64,000 nucleotides of DNA from Yimella sp. cx-51 (GCF_017654605.1 NZ_CP072113.1:744001-808000), one strand, 5' to 3'. Positions 1-9,289 are shown, numbered from the stretch's first letter. Notes: generated by a model not told the origin, from the letters alone. Numbers and translations are program-made.

Positions 1-10
1 CCGGTGAATC

Positions 11-16
11 TACGCT
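11..16 (+). promoter_or_regulatory. -10 box of a probable leaderless promoter for SURF1
   Basis: TACGCT fits the actinobacterial -10 consensus TANNNT and lies exactly 7 nt before the GTG at 24. No Shine-Dalgarno sequence fits between them. This suggests transcription starts at or next to the start codon. Confidence 0.5.
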
Positions 17-23
17 GGAACAC

Positions 24-821
24 GTGCTGCGCCGCTTGTTCACCCCCCGCTGGATCGCCTTCCTGATCCTGCTCGCGGTGGCGGTCGGGACGATGGGGAT
101 GCTCGGACTGTGGCAGCTGAACGTCTCCAAGGACCGCGGCACCAACCGTGAGGTGGCCCAGGCCCCGTCCAAACCGGTAGCTCCCATCATCCAGATCGTC
201 CAGCCGCAACAGCCTTTCCCCGGCCTCGAGTCGTCGCGGCGGGTGTCTGCGTCCGGAACGTACGACGCGAGCAAGCAACTGCTGGTCCCTGAGCGCCGCC
301 TTGACGGGGTGAAGGGCTACTGGGTGATGACCCCGCTGACCGAACGCACCACCGGTGCACGGCTGGTCGTCGTGCGCGGTTTCGTCACCTCGCCGGCGCA
401 GGCGACCCCGCCACGAGCGACCGACGTCACGGTGGTCGGTGGACTCGCGCCCGCGGAATCGCCGGTCACCGGCTCCTACCCGCCCGGGCAGATCGGCTCG
501 GTGGCTCCGGCAACGCTGCTCAACCAGTGGGGCGGCCAGATGTTCAACGCGTTCGTCTTCGCGATCAGCGAGACACCGAACGCGACCGACGCGTCGGTCA
601 AGCGCATCCCGCCGCCGCCGCCGAATCCGACGGCCGGCTTCAAGTTCGTCAACCTCATGTACGCCTTCCAGTGGTGGATCTTCGCGATCTTCGCCTGCTA
701 CGTCTTCTGGCGGATGCTGCGCGACGACGTGTACGGCCCACCTGAGCGCGCTCCGAGGGCGGCAGTCGACAATGGACCAGAGCCCTCCACCACGAACGAT
801 TCGAAGGAAACGCATGTCTGA
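24..821 (+). CDS. SURF1 family cytochrome c oxidase assembly protein
   Basis: SURF1 proteins help assemble aa3-type cytochrome c oxidase, probably by handling heme a for subunit I at the membrane. The 265-residue product has the family layout: an N-terminal membrane helix (about residues 10-30) ending in the GLWQL signature, an extracytoplasmic domain of about 170 residues, and a C-terminal helix (about 210-230, rich in W and F). The GTG start is set by the -10 box 7 nt upstream. The stop overlaps the next start by 8 nt, so the two genes are probably cotranscribed. Family assignment is firm; the role is from family knowledge. Confidence 0.88.
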   Translation: MLRRLFTPRWIAFLILLAVAVGTMGMLGLWQLNVSKDRGTNREVAQAPSKPVAPIIQIVQPQQPFPGLESSRRVSASGTYDASKQLLVPERRLDGVKGYWVMTPLTERTTGARLVVVRGFVTSPAQATPPRATDVTVVGGLAPAESPVTGSYPPGQIGSVAPATLLNQWGGQMFNAFVFAISETPNATDASVKRIPPPPPNPTAGFKFVNLMYAFQWWIFAIFACYVFWRMLRDDVYGPPERAPRAAVDNGPEPSTTNDSKETHV

Positions 822-1164
822 GCAGGTCCCAGTTGTCATCGACGATCCGCAGCGGGTGCGTAGCGCGCTGAAGTTCTTCCGGATCACGGCGATCATCGCC
901 GGCCTCGCGCTGGTCGTGCTGGTGGTCGAGATGGTGCTGAAGTACGGCATGAACAACGACGTTCTGTCGTGGTGGTCGCCGGTGCACGGACTGCTCTTCA
1001 TGGGCTTCGCTGCAGCCACCTACAACCTGGGTACGAAGATGCGTTGGCCGATGGGCCGGATGGTGGGTTACCTGCTGACCGCCTTCGTGCCGTTCTTGTC
1101 GTTCTGGCTCGAGCACAAGGTCACTCGCGAGGTGGAGGCTCAGCTCGCTGCGGAGGCTCGATAG
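814..1164 (+). CDS. DUF3817 integral membrane protein
   Basis: A 116-residue protein with three predicted membrane helices: about residues 20-40, 56-72 (with the SPVHGLLFMGF stretch typical of DUF3817) and 82-98. DUF3817 proteins occur in actinobacteria, often near guaA or the terminal oxidase genes, and their biochemical role is unknown. The ATG at 814 lies inside the end of the SURF1 gene and has a GAAGGAA ribosome site, so translation is probably coupled. The longer upstream frame is antisense-like and not coding. Confidence 0.8.
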   Translation: MSEQVPVVIDDPQRVRSALKFFRITAIIAGLALVVLVVEMVLKYGMNNDVLSWWSPVHGLLFMGFAAATYNLGTKMRWPMGRMVGYLLTAFVPFLSFWLEHKVTREVEAQLAAEAR

Positions 1165-1167
1165 ACT
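1162..1167 (+). promoter_or_regulatory. -10 box of a probable leaderless guaA promoter
   Basis: TAGACT lies 6 nt before the guaA GTG and overlaps the stop of the preceding gene. No ribosome site is visible. This gives guaA its own leaderless promoter in addition to any readthrough from the SURF1 operon. Confidence 0.5.
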
Positions 1168-1173
1168 CCCGCG

Positions 1174-2751
1174 GTGACCGCTCCACTGCAGGAACACCCC
1201 GTCCTCGTCGTCGATTTCGGCGCACAGTACGCCCAACTCATCGCTCGCCGCGTGCGTGAGGCCTCGCTCTACAGCGAAGTCGTGCCGCACACGATGACCG
1301 CCGACGAGATTCTGGCCAAGCAGCCCGCGGCGATCGTCCTCTCCGGCGGCCCGTCCTCGGTCTACGCCGAAGGTGCACCATCGCTCGATCCGGCACTGCT
1401 CGACGCCGGCGTTCCGGTCTTCGGCATCTGCTACGGCTTCCAGGCGATGGTCAACGCGATGGGCGGCACCGTCGAGCACACCGGCCTGCGCGAGTACGGC
1501 GCGACGGAAGCCTCGATCCTCGACCCGTCCTCGACGCTGTTCAACGGTCAGCCCACCGAGCAGTCGGTGTGGATGAGCCACGGCGATTCGGCGTCCGAGG
1601 CCCCTGGCGGAGTGCGGGTCACGGCCACCACCCCGGGTGCGGCTGTTGCCGCGTTCGAGGACGACGAACGCAAGCTCTACGGCGTGCAGTGGCACCCCGA
1701 GGTCATGCACTCCACCTTCGGCCAGCGGGTGCTGGAGAACTTCTTGCTGCGCGGTGCCGGCTTGGACGCCGACTGGACGCCTGGCGCGATGGCCGAAGAA
1801 CTCGCAGCCGAGGTCAAGGAACGCATCGGCGGCGACCGTGCCATCTGCGGGCTCTCCGGAGGAGTCGACTCCTCGGTGGCAGCAGCATTGGTGCAGAAGG
1901 CGATCGGCGACCAGCTCACCTGCGTCTTCGTCGATCACGGCCTGCTGCGCGAGAGGGAGGTGGAACAGGTCGAGAAGGACTTCGTGGCCGCCACCGGCGT
2001 CGACCTGGTGGTCGTCGACGCCAAGGAGCGCTACCTGAACGCGCTGGCCGGCGTGACCGACCCCGAGCAGAAGCGCAAGATCATCGGGCGCGAGTTCATC
2101 CGGGTCTTCGAGCAGGCGGCCCGCGACATCGTCGAAGACCGCGGTGACGACGAACACCCGGTGAAGTGGCTGGTGCAGGGCACCCTCTACCCGGACGTCG
2201 TCGAATCCGGCGGCGGCACCGGCGCGGCCAACATCAAGAGCCACCACAACGTGGGCGGTCTGCCCGACGACATCCAGTTCAAGTTGATCGAGCCGCTGCG
2301 TTCGTTGTTCAAGGACGAAGTGCGCCAGGTGGGTCTCGAGCTCGGCGTGCCCGAGGAGATCGTCTGGCGGCAGCCCTTCCCGGGCCCTGGCCTCGGCATC
2401 CGGATCGTCGGTGAGATCAACGCCGAGCGCCTCGACATCCTGCGCGCGGCCGACAAGATCGCCCGCGAAGAGCTCAGCGCCGCCGGTCTCGACCGCACCA
2501 TCTGGCAGTGCCCCGTGGTGCTCCTGGCCGACGTCCGCTCGGTCGGGGTGCAGGGCGACGGACGCACCTACGGTCACCCGATCGTGCTGCGCCCGGTGTC
2601 GTCCGAGGACGCCATGACCGCCGACTGGACCCGCGTGCCCTATGAGGTGCTGGCCAAGATCTCCAGTCGGATCACCAACGAGGTGCCCGAGGTCAACCGT
2701 GTGGTGCTGGACGTCACGAGCAAGCCGCCGGGCACCATCGAATGGGAGTGA
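1174..2751 (+). CDS. guaA: GMP synthase (glutamine-hydrolysing)
   Basis: Converts XMP, glutamine and ATP to GMP in the cytoplasm, the last step of guanine nucleotide synthesis. The 525-residue product has the usual length and domain order. The class I glutamine amidotransferase comes first, with catalytic Cys in GICYGFQ near residue 86 and the His-Glu pair in QWHPEV. The ATP-pyrophosphatase domain follows, with P-loop [12 protein letters not shown] near residue 230, then the dimerisation domain ending in PPGTIEWE. The GTG start follows a leaderless-type -10 box. A hairpin follows the gene. Confidence 0.97.
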   Translation: MTAPLQEHPVLVVDFGAQYAQLIARRVREASLYSEVVPHTMTADEILAKQPAAIVLSGGPSSVYAEGAPSLDPALLDAGVPVFGICYGFQAMVNAMGGTVEHTGLREYGATEASILDPSSTLFNGQPTEQSVWMSHGDSASEAPGGVRVTATTPGAAVAAFEDDERKLYGVQWHPEVMHSTFGQRVLENFLLRGAGLDADWTPGAMAEELAAEVKERIGGDRAICGLSGGVDSSVAAALVQKAIGDQLTCVFVDHGLLREREVEQVEKDFVAATGVDLVVVDAKERYLNALAGVTDPEQKRKIIGREFIRVFEQAARDIVEDRGDDEHPVKWLVQGTLYPDVVESGGGTGAANIKSHHNVGGLPDDIQFKLIEPLRSLFKDEVRQVGLELGVPEEIVWRQPFPGPGLGIRIVGEINAERLDILRAADKIAREELSAAGLDRTIWQCPVVLLADVRSVGVQGDGRTYGHPIVLRPVSSEDAMTADWTRVPYEVLAKISSRITNEVPEVNRVVLDVTSKPPGTIEWE

Positions 2752-2772
2752 GCCCGCACCTCGTCGGGCGGT

Positions 2773-2798
2773 GACGGCCAGGCCAGAGCCTGGCCGTC
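2773..2798. terminator. Bidirectional terminator hairpin between guaA and the MFS gene
   Basis: An 11-bp perfect GC-rich stem with a 4-nt loop lies in the 53-bp gap between the convergent guaA and MFS stop codons. It could end transcripts from both sides. Confidence 0.65.
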
Positions 2799-2804
2799 CG
2801 TCAC

Positions 2805-4250
2805 TCAGTCGGGCATGTCCTCCAACTCCATGCCCTTGGTCTCACGCACATATTTCTTCACGAACAGCAGTGAGAGCAGTGCAAAGACCGCGTACATGCC
2901 ATAGGTGAGCCCGAGCGACACATCGCGCAGCGACGGGAAGCTGACCGTGATGACCCAGTTGGCCACCCACTGGGCACCAGCGGCGAGCGAGAGCGCCGCG
3001 GCCCGGATGCGGTTGGGGAAGGTCTCGCCGAGCAGCACCCAGACGATCGGACCCCACGACATACCGAAGGCGATGACGAACACGTTGGCGGCGATGAGGG
3101 CGATCGTGCCGGCGGAATCGCCCAATTGCGGGGTGTCGACACCGTCGACGGTGACCACCTTGGCGGTCGCGAAGACGGCTGCCATGACGCCGAGCGAAAG
3201 GGTCATGCCGGCAGACCCGATGAGCAGCAACGGCTTACGGCCCACCCGGTCGACCGTGGCGATCGCGATGAGCGTGGTGAGGATGTTGACCACCGAGGTG
3301 ATGACGGTGATCTTAAAGGAGTCCTGCTCGCTGAAGCCGACGGCCTCCCACAGCACGTTGGAGTAGTAGAAAATCACGTTGATGCCGACGAACTGTTGGA
3401 AGACCGACAACCCGATGCCCACCCAGACGATCGGCATGAGCCCCATGGCCGGGCCCTTGACGTCGGCCATCGAGGGCTTCTTCTCCTTGGTGAGCGACCG
3501 CTGGATCTGGTCGATCTTCACCTCCAGGTTGCGCTGCCCGAGCAGCAGCGAGAGCACCTTGCGGGCCTCGGGGATCTTGTGGGTGGCGATCAGGTAGCGC
3601 GGCGATTCAGGGATCGTGAGGGAGAGCAGGCCGTAGATCACGGCGGGGATGGCCATCGCGAGGAACATCCAGCGCCAGGCCTCGAGGCCGAGCCAGAGTT
3701 CGTCGTGGGACGACCCGGCCGCTTCGGCCAACAAGTAGTCGACGAGCAGCGAGGTGAAGATGCCGCTGACGATCGCGAGTTGTTGCAGCGAGCCCAGACG
3801 TCCACGAATCGTCGCAGGCGCGATCTCGGCGATGTACGCCGGTGCGATGACGGACGCCGCACCGACACCCAGGCCGCCGACGATGCGGAAGAGGATGACC
3901 ATCCAGAGGCTGTTGGCGAAGCCGGTGCCGAAGGCGCTGATGAAGAACAGCACGGCGGCCAGTTTCATCACCGACAGGCGGCCGACCTTGTCGGCAAGTC
4001 GGCCGGCGTAGATCGCGCCTGCAGCCGCACCCAACAGCGCGGACGCGACGGCGAACCCGAGACTTGCCGATCCGACGTCGAACTTCCGCTCGATCGCCGA
4101 GACAGCGCCGTTGATGACGGCACTGTCGTAACCGAAGAGGAAGCCGCCGAGGGCAGCGACCGAGGCGATCCGGATCGCACTGCGTCCGGAACCGGTGTCG
4201 GAGTCGTCGTAGATGGATTCGGCGTCGGACACCGGACCGTGTTCACTCAT
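2805..4250 (-). CDS. Sugar porter family MFS transporter
   Basis: A 12-helix sugar:proton symporter of the major facilitator superfamily. Family signatures are all visible: GRLADKVGR after helix 2, PESPRYL after helix 6, QQFVGINVIFYYS in helix 7 and VDRVGRKPLL between helices 8 and 9. The 481-residue length is normal. I chose the ATG at 4250 (MSEHGPVSD) because the upstream extension is Arg-rich and unlike the family. A purine-rich GGGGG precedes it. The substrate cannot be read from sequence; related proteins carry xylose, glucose, arabinose or inositol. Confidence 0.87.
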   Translation of the reverse strand: MSEHGPVSDAESIYDDSDTGSGRSAIRIASVAALGGFLFGYDSAVINGAVSAIERKFDVGSASLGFAVASALLGAAAGAIYAGRLADKVGRLSVMKLAAVLFFISAFGTGFANSLWMVILFRIVGGLGVGAASVIAPAYIAEIAPATIRGRLGSLQQLAIVSGIFTSLLVDYLLAEAAGSSHDELWLGLEAWRWMFLAMAIPAVIYGLLSLTIPESPRYLIATHKIPEARKVLSLLLGQRNLEVKIDQIQRSLTKEKKPSMADVKGPAMGLMPIVWVGIGLSVFQQFVGINVIFYYSNVLWEAVGFSEQDSFKITVITSVVNILTTLIAIATVDRVGRKPLLLIGSAGMTLSLGVMAAVFATAKVVTVDGVDTPQLGDSAGTIALIAANVFVIAFGMSWGPIVWVLLGETFPNRIRAAALSLAAGAQWVANWVITVSFPSLRDVSLGLTYGMYAVFALLSLLFVKKYVRETKGMELEDMPD

Positions 4251-4414
4251 GCTGTGCCCCCAGTTGGCTGTGCAGCGTTGCGATCGTCCGAAGATTACGC
4301 CTGGTCGGGCCCGATGCGAAGGCCTCAATGGTCATGGTTCGGTCAACTTTCGTGACCGATCCCACTTGGTGGACGCGGAAACAATCGCCACCGGTCGTCG
4401 TTGGACAGCCTGAG

Positions 4415-5293
4415 ATGAGTGAGATGACCACGATCCGGCAGCCAGCCGCCGGGCACGGAGCGCCCCGGAGCGGCTCGGCCGCGGGGCGCGATCGTCGTGT
4501 ACTGCTGGTCAACGTGGCGGCGATGGTGTTGACCGCGCTGGCGACCGGCTACGCGTTGGTGAAGGTGTTCCTGCACACCTACCGCGGCGCCGAGTGGGAC
4601 CACCGGCTGATGAAGGTGTTGGGCGGACCACCTGAGGCATTCGACCGCATCGTCAGATTCATCAGCACGGTGAGCGTCACCAGCGTGCTGGACACGCTCG
4701 CGGTTTCGGTGCTCGTCGCGCTGCTGCAACGGCGAGTTGCGGTAGCTGCATCGGTGGTCGTGCTCGTCTTCGGCGCCACGCTCACCACGCAGGTGCTCAA
4801 GTACGACGTGCTGCACCGCGTCGTCGGCGCCAACGCGCTGCCCAGCGGCCATTCGACGGCAGCTCTGCTCTGGGCGCTCGGTGCAGTGCTCGTCGCACCG
4901 CGAGCTTGGCGCCCGGCCGTCACCGTGGCGGGCACTCTCGTCGCGGCCACCATCGGCGTCGGCACCATCGCCGGACGCTGGCATCGCCCGGCGGATGTGG
5001 TCGCCGCGGCAGCTGTGTGCCTCGGTTGGTCAGCGCTGGCGATCCTCATGTCGGCCCTGCTCGGGCGGCGCCACATCGAGCATGCAGCAGGGTCACCGCC
5101 GCGCTGGCGGTACGCCGCGCTCGCTGCGGTGGCGACCGTCCTGTCGACCGGCGTCTTCTTCCTGCTCGGGTTCGAGCTCGGCGGAACGGGGATCGAGCGC
5201 ATCGGCGCCGGGATCGTGCTGGTCACGATCGTGGCCCTGCTGGCGGCCACCATCGCCTGGGTGGCGTGGCTGGCCGATCGGGAGATCGACTAG
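4415..5293 (+). CDS. PAP2 superfamily phosphatase, membrane-bound
   Basis: A membrane phosphatase of the type-2 phosphatidic acid phosphatase family, which acts on lipid phosphates or undecaprenyl pyrophosphate outside the membrane. The core motifs are present: PSGHS, and GRWHRPADV carrying the third-motif Arg, His and Asp. The first motif is degenerate (KYDVLHR). Several membrane helices follow, including a C-terminal pair not always found in the family. The ATG at 4415 (MSEMTTI) is preferred; an in-frame ATG at 4328 would add 29 non-conserved residues. The stop codon shares a CTAG with the stop of the convergent neighbour. Confidence 0.75.
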   Translation: MSEMTTIRQPAAGHGAPRSGSAAGRDRRVLLVNVAAMVLTALATGYALVKVFLHTYRGAEWDHRLMKVLGGPPEAFDRIVRFISTVSVTSVLDTLAVSVLVALLQRRVAVAASVVVLVFGATLTTQVLKYDVLHRVVGANALPSGHSTAALLWALGAVLVAPRAWRPAVTVAGTLVAATIGVGTIAGRWHRPADVVAAAAVCLGWSALAILMSALLGRRHIEHAAGSPPRWRYAALAAVATVLSTGVFFLLGFELGGTGIERIGAGIVLVTIVALLAATIAWVAWLADREID

Positions 5294-6408
5294 GTCTGCG
5301 CGGACGGCTCGTCGGAGTCGGCATGCAACGTCTTGGGGCCGAGCCACCACGACAACCACCCGATGGCGCCGAGCGGAATCTCGGCGACATGCGTGAAGAT
5401 CGCGAAGAGCAGCGCGCCAGCTGCTGCCGCCGGTTGGTTGGCGCCCCAGGACGCGAGCACCAGGATGATGCCGGCTTCGGCAACGCCCAGGCCGCCGGGA
5501 GTGACGCCGACCGCACGCAGCAGGCTGCCAATGGCGTAGGCCGCGAAGAGATCAGTGACCGGCAGGTCGACACCGACCGCGCGCATGATCTGCCAGAAGA
5601 GGACGAACCAGATCAGCAGCTGCCCGACGACGCCGAGGGTCAGCGGGAACCAGCCGCGCTTGGTGAGGGTGGACATGCGGGCCTGCTGGTCGACCAGGAG
5701 GTTTTCCAGGCGGGGCTGCTTTCCTCGTCCTTCGCCGCGGCGCAGCTTGCCAATGGCCGGGCTGACTCGACGATCAAGCCAGACGCCCAGCTTGCGGGTG
5801 CGCACCGGGCTGGTGAGAGCCACGATGAAGGCGATCAGCAACACCAGGCCGAGCAGCGCACCCCACCCGGCTCCGGTGCTCACCGCGGAAGGAAGTGCAT
5901 GCTCATTCCGACTGACGAGCGCAATGCCGATGAGCGGCAATGCGATTCGTGCCAGGACGTTCCACACGCCGCTGACGATCAACCCGGTTGAGATCGCTCG
6001 CTTCTTGAAGCCCCAGGAGCGCAGGATCACCCAGCTCGCAGCGAGTGCTGTCGCACCGCCGCCGGGCATGGTGTTCGCCACCGCTGATCCAGTCACATTG
6101 ACAATTGCGGCCTTTGGGTGGCTGAGCCCGGGCCAGGCGGCGGTGAGCGTGAAGGTGTAGATCCACAACCCGGCCAACATGATGAGGAAGAAGCCCAGCG
6201 AGTTCATCAGACCGACCGCACCGAGGTGGTGACCGATCTGCGTCCAGCTCGTCTTGGCGATCCAGGGCAGGCCCCAGATGATGATGGCGCCAGCCAGCGC
6301 CATACCCAGGACGGCGTTGAGCCCGGACTTCCACGTGAAGCTCGGCATCTGCGGCTGGACATCCTCCAGGGTGTCCTCGGCGATGACCTCGGGGTCGTTG
6401 GCGTTCAC
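5290..6408 (-). CDS. Lysylphosphatidylglycerol synthase TM-domain / UPF0104-like membrane protein
   Basis: A 372-residue polytopic protein with about eight hydrophobic segments, resembling the transmembrane (flippase) part of MprF/UPF0104 proteins. Motifs include NTMPGGGATALAASW and RAVGVTPGGLGVAEAG, the G-rich loop typical of this family. No cytosolic aminoacyl-transfer domain is present, so lipid lysinylation is unlikely; lipid or glycan translocation is an inference. The GTG start overlaps the PIG-L stop by 4 nt (GTGA), which fixes the start and shows coupling. Confidence 0.72.
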   Translation of the reverse strand: MNANDPEVIAEDTLEDVQPQMPSFTWKSGLNAVLGMALAGAIIIWGLPWIAKTSWTQIGHHLGAVGLMNSLGFFLIMLAGLWIYTFTLTAAWPGLSHPKAAIVNVTGSAVANTMPGGGATALAASWVILRSWGFKKRAISTGLIVSGVWNVLARIALPLIGIALVSRNEHALPSAVSTGAGWGALLGLVLLIAFIVALTSPVRTRKLGVWLDRRVSPAIGKLRRGEGRGKQPRLENLLVDQQARMSTLTKRGWFPLTLGVVGQLLIWFVLFWQIMRAVGVDLPVTDLFAAYAIGSLLRAVGVTPGGLGVAEAGIILVLASWGANQPAAAAGALLFAIFTHVAEIPLGAIGWLSWWLGPKTLHADSDEPSAQT

Positions 6409-7217
6409 GTCAGACCTGCGAAGACGTCCCGGGCCACCGGACCCTCGTGGCGCGGATCGACGAACCACTCGCGTCCGAACACCAGGTCGTAGACCGGCCG
6501 GGGGATGCGCAGGAAGGCGGCCAGCGTGCGGTCGCCGTCGTCGGCGCTGGCCTGCGAAGCATGTGCGGCCATCGAGGCCCGCTTGGCCGCGATGTGACGG
6601 TGCACGTCGATGCGATGGGTGATGTCCTTGCGAGCACTGAAAGAGCGCTCGTAGACCTCCATGTCGAATGCGTCCGGGAAGGTGTAGACCTTCGAGACCG
6701 CCTTCAACGCGCCGACCAGCAGGTCGCGGGGAACGGTCGCCTGCAACACCCGCGGCGTGCCGGCGAGGTCGGCGGCCAGCGCCCCGACCTCGTGCACACG
6801 CACATGATCGCGGTGTCCGTAGCCGCCCTGCGCGTCGTAGCTGGTGAGGACGTCCGCGCCCTCCTCGTCCAGGATCTGCGCGAGTCTTTGCGCGGCCTCC
6901 TGTGCCGGAGCCGCCACGAACCGCCGGCTGTCGGGCAGATCTGGATGGAGATCGTCGCCCATGCCGGAATCGGCATAACCGAGGTGGACGACACGGGCCA
7001 CCCCCAGCGCGTCCGCGCTGCGTTGCAATTCGGCCAGGCGGCGCTCCCCGAGAGCGCCGTCTTGCCGATACTCATCTGCCGCCAAACCCAGACCCCCGTC
7101 TGTTGCGGTGACCAGAACCACCCGATGCCCGGCTGCGGCGGCCTTGGCCATGGTGCCGCTGGTCAAGAGCGCCTCGTCGTCGGGATGGGCGTGGAACGCC
7201 ACCAGTGTGTGCGACAT
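6405..7217 (-). CDS. PIG-L / LmbE family deacetylase
   Basis: A zinc-dependent N-acetylglucosaminyl deacetylase of the LmbE fold. The product has AHPDDEALL near residue 10 (zinc ligands and catalytic Asp) and GGYGHRDHVRVH near residue 135 with the third zinc ligand. In actinobacteria the family includes the mycothiol enzymes MshB and Mca, but flanking residues do not clearly match either, so the substrate is open. It precedes the UPF0104-like gene with a 4-nt overlap, and a glycosyltransferase diverges 22 bp upstream. A shared role in glycan or glycolipid metabolism is plausible. Start taken at ATG 7217 (MSHTLVAFHAHPDD); 7226 is also possible. Confidence 0.82.
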   Translation of the reverse strand: MSHTLVAFHAHPDDEALLTSGTMAKAAAAGHRVVLVTATDGGLGLAADEYRQDGALGERRLAELQRSADALGVARVVHLGYADSGMGDDLHPDLPDSRRFVAAPAQEAAQRLAQILDEEGADVLTSYDAQGGYGHRDHVRVHEVGALAADLAGTPRVLQATVPRDLLVGALKAVSKVYTFPDAFDMEVYERSFSARKDITHRIDVHRHIAAKRASMAAHASQASADDGDRTLAAFLRIPRPVYDLVFGREWFVDPRHEGPVARDVFAGLT

Positions 7218-7239
7218 CGGGCACATTGTCGCGCATGAC

Positions 7240-8379
7240 ATGCTTACGCCCGTGAAGGTGGCCCTGTTGTCGGACTGCTACCTGCCCAGACTGGGCGGTA
7301 TCGAGGTCCAAGTGCACGACCTGGCCCGCAATCTTCAGAAGGCCGGGCACGAGGTGGTCGCCTTCACCGCCACCCGTGAGCCGGGGCAGCGACGCAACGA
7401 GCTGGAGATCATCGACGGCATTCCGGTGCACCGACTCGCGATCCCGATGCCGCACGGTCTGCCGATCAACCCCCTCGCCCCGCCCACGCTGCGCCGGTTG
7501 TTGCGGGCCGGGGGGTTCGACGTCGCGCACGTGCACATGGGTGTCGTGGCTCCGTTCTCGATGGACTGCGCTCGCGTGGCACTCGACCTCGACCTGCCGA
7601 CCGCCGTCACGTGGCACTCGCTGCACGCGCGGATGGAGGGCCCGATCCGTCTCGTCGGCTACGTCGCCCGGTGGGCGAAGTCGGGTGCGGCGCTCTCCGC
7701 GGTGTCAGGCGTGGCTGCCCAGTCGGTGTCGTCCTTGGCCGGCGTGCAGCACAAGGTGGCGATCCTGCCCAACGGCATCGACACCACCCAGTGGGCGCCT
7801 CTACCGCGTCCGCCTCGCGGTGCGGGTGAGCCCATGCGCGTGGTCTCGGCGATGCGGCTGATGGGTCGCAAGCGACCTCTCGAACTGCTCGACATCGTCC
7901 ACGAGGCGCGACGGCAGGCCCCGGAGGCCGACATCCGCCTCGAGGTGCTGGGGGAGGGGCCGCTGCGTCCGAAGGTCGATGCACGGGCGGCCGAGTTGGG
8001 AGGGGACGAGTGGTTCACCGCGCCCGGACGCATGACCCGCACCCAGGTGCAGGAGCGCTACCGACTCTCCGACATCTACATCGCCCCCGCCGAACTCGAG
8101 GCCTTCGGCATCGCGGCCCTGGAGGCCCGCACGACGGGCCTGCCCGTGGTGGCTCCGCGCAAGAGCGGCGTCTCGGAGTTCATCGAGCACCGCGTCAACG
8201 GAATGCTCACCGGCGACGACGCCGGCATGGCGGACGCATTGGCCCGACTGGCGACCGACCACTCCTTGCGTGTGGCCATGACCGCCCACAACACGGAAGT
8301 GCTGCCCAGGGAGTCGTGGCCGAGTGTGGTGCGGATGGTCGAAACCGAATACGTGCGGGCGATCGACCAGCTGCGCTGA
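7240..8379 (+). CDS. Glycosyltransferase, GT4 family (GT-B fold)
   Basis: A 379-residue retaining glycosyltransferase. The N-terminal half has the acceptor-side GIEVQVHDLA motif (LGGIEVQV) near residue 18. The C-terminal half has the EX7E-type signature around ELEAFGIAALEARTTGLPVVA, where the two Glu residues bind the nucleotide sugar. It probably uses GDP-mannose or UDP-glucose, but this cannot be decided. It diverges from the PIG-L gene with only 22 bp between starts. Start at ATG 7240; a GTG at 7252 is an alternative. Confidence 0.82.
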   Translation: MLTPVKVALLSDCYLPRLGGIEVQVHDLARNLQKAGHEVVAFTATREPGQRRNELEIIDGIPVHRLAIPMPHGLPINPLAPPTLRRLLRAGGFDVAHVHMGVVAPFSMDCARVALDLDLPTAVTWHSLHARMEGPIRLVGYVARWAKSGAALSAVSGVAAQSVSSLAGVQHKVAILPNGIDTTQWAPLPRPPRGAGEPMRVVSAMRLMGRKRPLELLDIVHEARRQAPEADIRLEVLGEGPLRPKVDARAAELGGDEWFTAPGRMTRTQVQERYRLSDIYIAPAELEAFGIAALEARTTGLPVVAPRKSGVSEFIEHRVNGMLTGDDAGMADALARLATDHSLRVAMTAHNTEVLPRESWPSVVRMVETEYVRAIDQLR

Positions 8380-8400
8380 GGGTTTCGTCTGGCCGCGCCG

Positions 8401-8907
8401 TCAGAACAGCCTCGCGGCTTTCGCCTCGGCCGGTTCCTCGAGCTCGAGCAGGAAACGTTTGCGGTCGAGACCCCCTGCATAGCCGGTCAGTGATCCGTCC
8501 GAGCCGATCACCCGGTGGCAGGGGATCACGATGCTGATCGGGTTGTGGCCGACCGACCGGCCCACCGCCTGCGCCAGATGCGGGTTGCCCAGTTGCCGCG
8601 CCAACTCGCCGTACGTCGTCGTGGCGCCGTAGGGGATCTGTCGCAGCAGCGCCCACACCTGCTCGCTCAACGCGTCCCCGTTCGTGGCCACCGGCACGGT
8701 GAACTCTTGACGCTCGCCGGCCGCATAGTCGTCGAGCTGTGCGGTCGCCAGAGCGAGGATCTCGTCGTCGTCGGGCGACACCTGCACCCCGAAGTCGTCC
8801 TGTGCGGGTTTCACCCAATGACCGGGGAAATAGATACCGACGATCGCGTCGTCGTCCGCGACGTAGGTCAGCGGTCCCAGCGGACCGTCATGGATGGTGT
8901 GCCTCAT
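8401..8907 (-). CDS. ogt: Methylated-DNA--protein-cysteine methyltransferase
   Basis: A suicide DNA repair enzyme that moves the alkyl group from O6-alkylguanine to its own cysteine. The C-terminal domain carries the active-site IPCHRVI followed by GGLDRKRFLLELE. The helix-turn-helix stretch IPYGATTTYGELARQLGNP and the Asn hinge (GHNP) are present. At 168 residues it is the Ogt/AGT type without an Ada regulatory domain. ATG 8907 is preceded by TACCGT, a possible -10 box 9 nt upstream. It is convergent with the glycosyltransferase gene. Confidence 0.94.
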   Translation of the reverse strand: MRHTIHDGPLGPLTYVADDDAIVGIYFPGHWVKPAQDDFGVQVSPDDDEILALATAQLDDYAAGERQEFTVPVATNGDALSEQVWALLRQIPYGATTTYGELARQLGNPHLAQAVGRSVGHNPISIVIPCHRVIGSDGSLTGYAGGLDRKRFLLELEEPAEAKAARLF

Positions 8908-8937
8908 GTCCGGACAACGGTAGCGAGCGCGCCGAGG

Positions 8938-9108
8938 TTGATCGGTCGCGTGGGTGCAACCGGCGACGTAACCTGGGCCCACCTGCACTATGAGCTGCGG
9001 ACCAGCGCCAACGGCACCGCCGTTCGTCCTTCGTTCAACGGGGTTGCCTCGCCGGTGCACAGGGATACTGATGGTTCGGTGACCATGACCAGCGCCAACC
9101 ACTGCTGA
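8938..9108 (+). pseudogene. Remnant of an M23 metallopeptidase (C-terminal end only)
   Basis: Translating this strand gives LIGRVGATGDVTWAHLHYEL followed by a short tail and a stop at 9106-9108. The core, IGRVGATG..-HLHYEL, is the C-terminal Zn-site block of LytM/M23 peptidases (family pattern G..G.GN.TG.HLHYE). No in-frame start, signal peptide or first zinc motif is present upstream, where the sequence runs directly into the ogt promoter. It is best read as the tail of a deleted gene. The intact M23 gene at 17.3 kb has a different tail, so this is not a local duplicate. Confidence 0.6.
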
Positions 9109-9289
9109 GTCTGTTCACGACGGTGCATGACCGGCTAGTCCCGCTCCATCGGGTCCAGCCGGTTCGACGTGCCGCACGGCGCTGGCGGGCTGACCAACCT
9201 GGACGGGCGCGGTCGATGAAGAGTGGCCAACCGGCGGATGATTCAGCGCGATGCCTGACATCCGCGGCGTCGCCGGTGTCTACTGGGGT
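9109..9289. other. Upstream region of the GAF regulator
   Basis: Between the peptidase remnant and the regulator there is no recognisable coding frame, hairpin or strong promoter. An in-frame ATG at 9251 could extend the regulator by 13 residues, but no ribosome site precedes it. Confidence 0.4.

Noticed and set aside
655-2577. 640-codon open frame on the minus strand opposite guaA
   Set aside because: It is the antisense shadow of guaA in GC-rich DNA, with a His/Asp/Arg/Val-rich composition and no domain.
4328-4414. 29-residue extension of the PAP2 protein from ATG 4328
   Set aside because: Not conserved in character and overlaps the promoter region shared with the divergent MFS gene.
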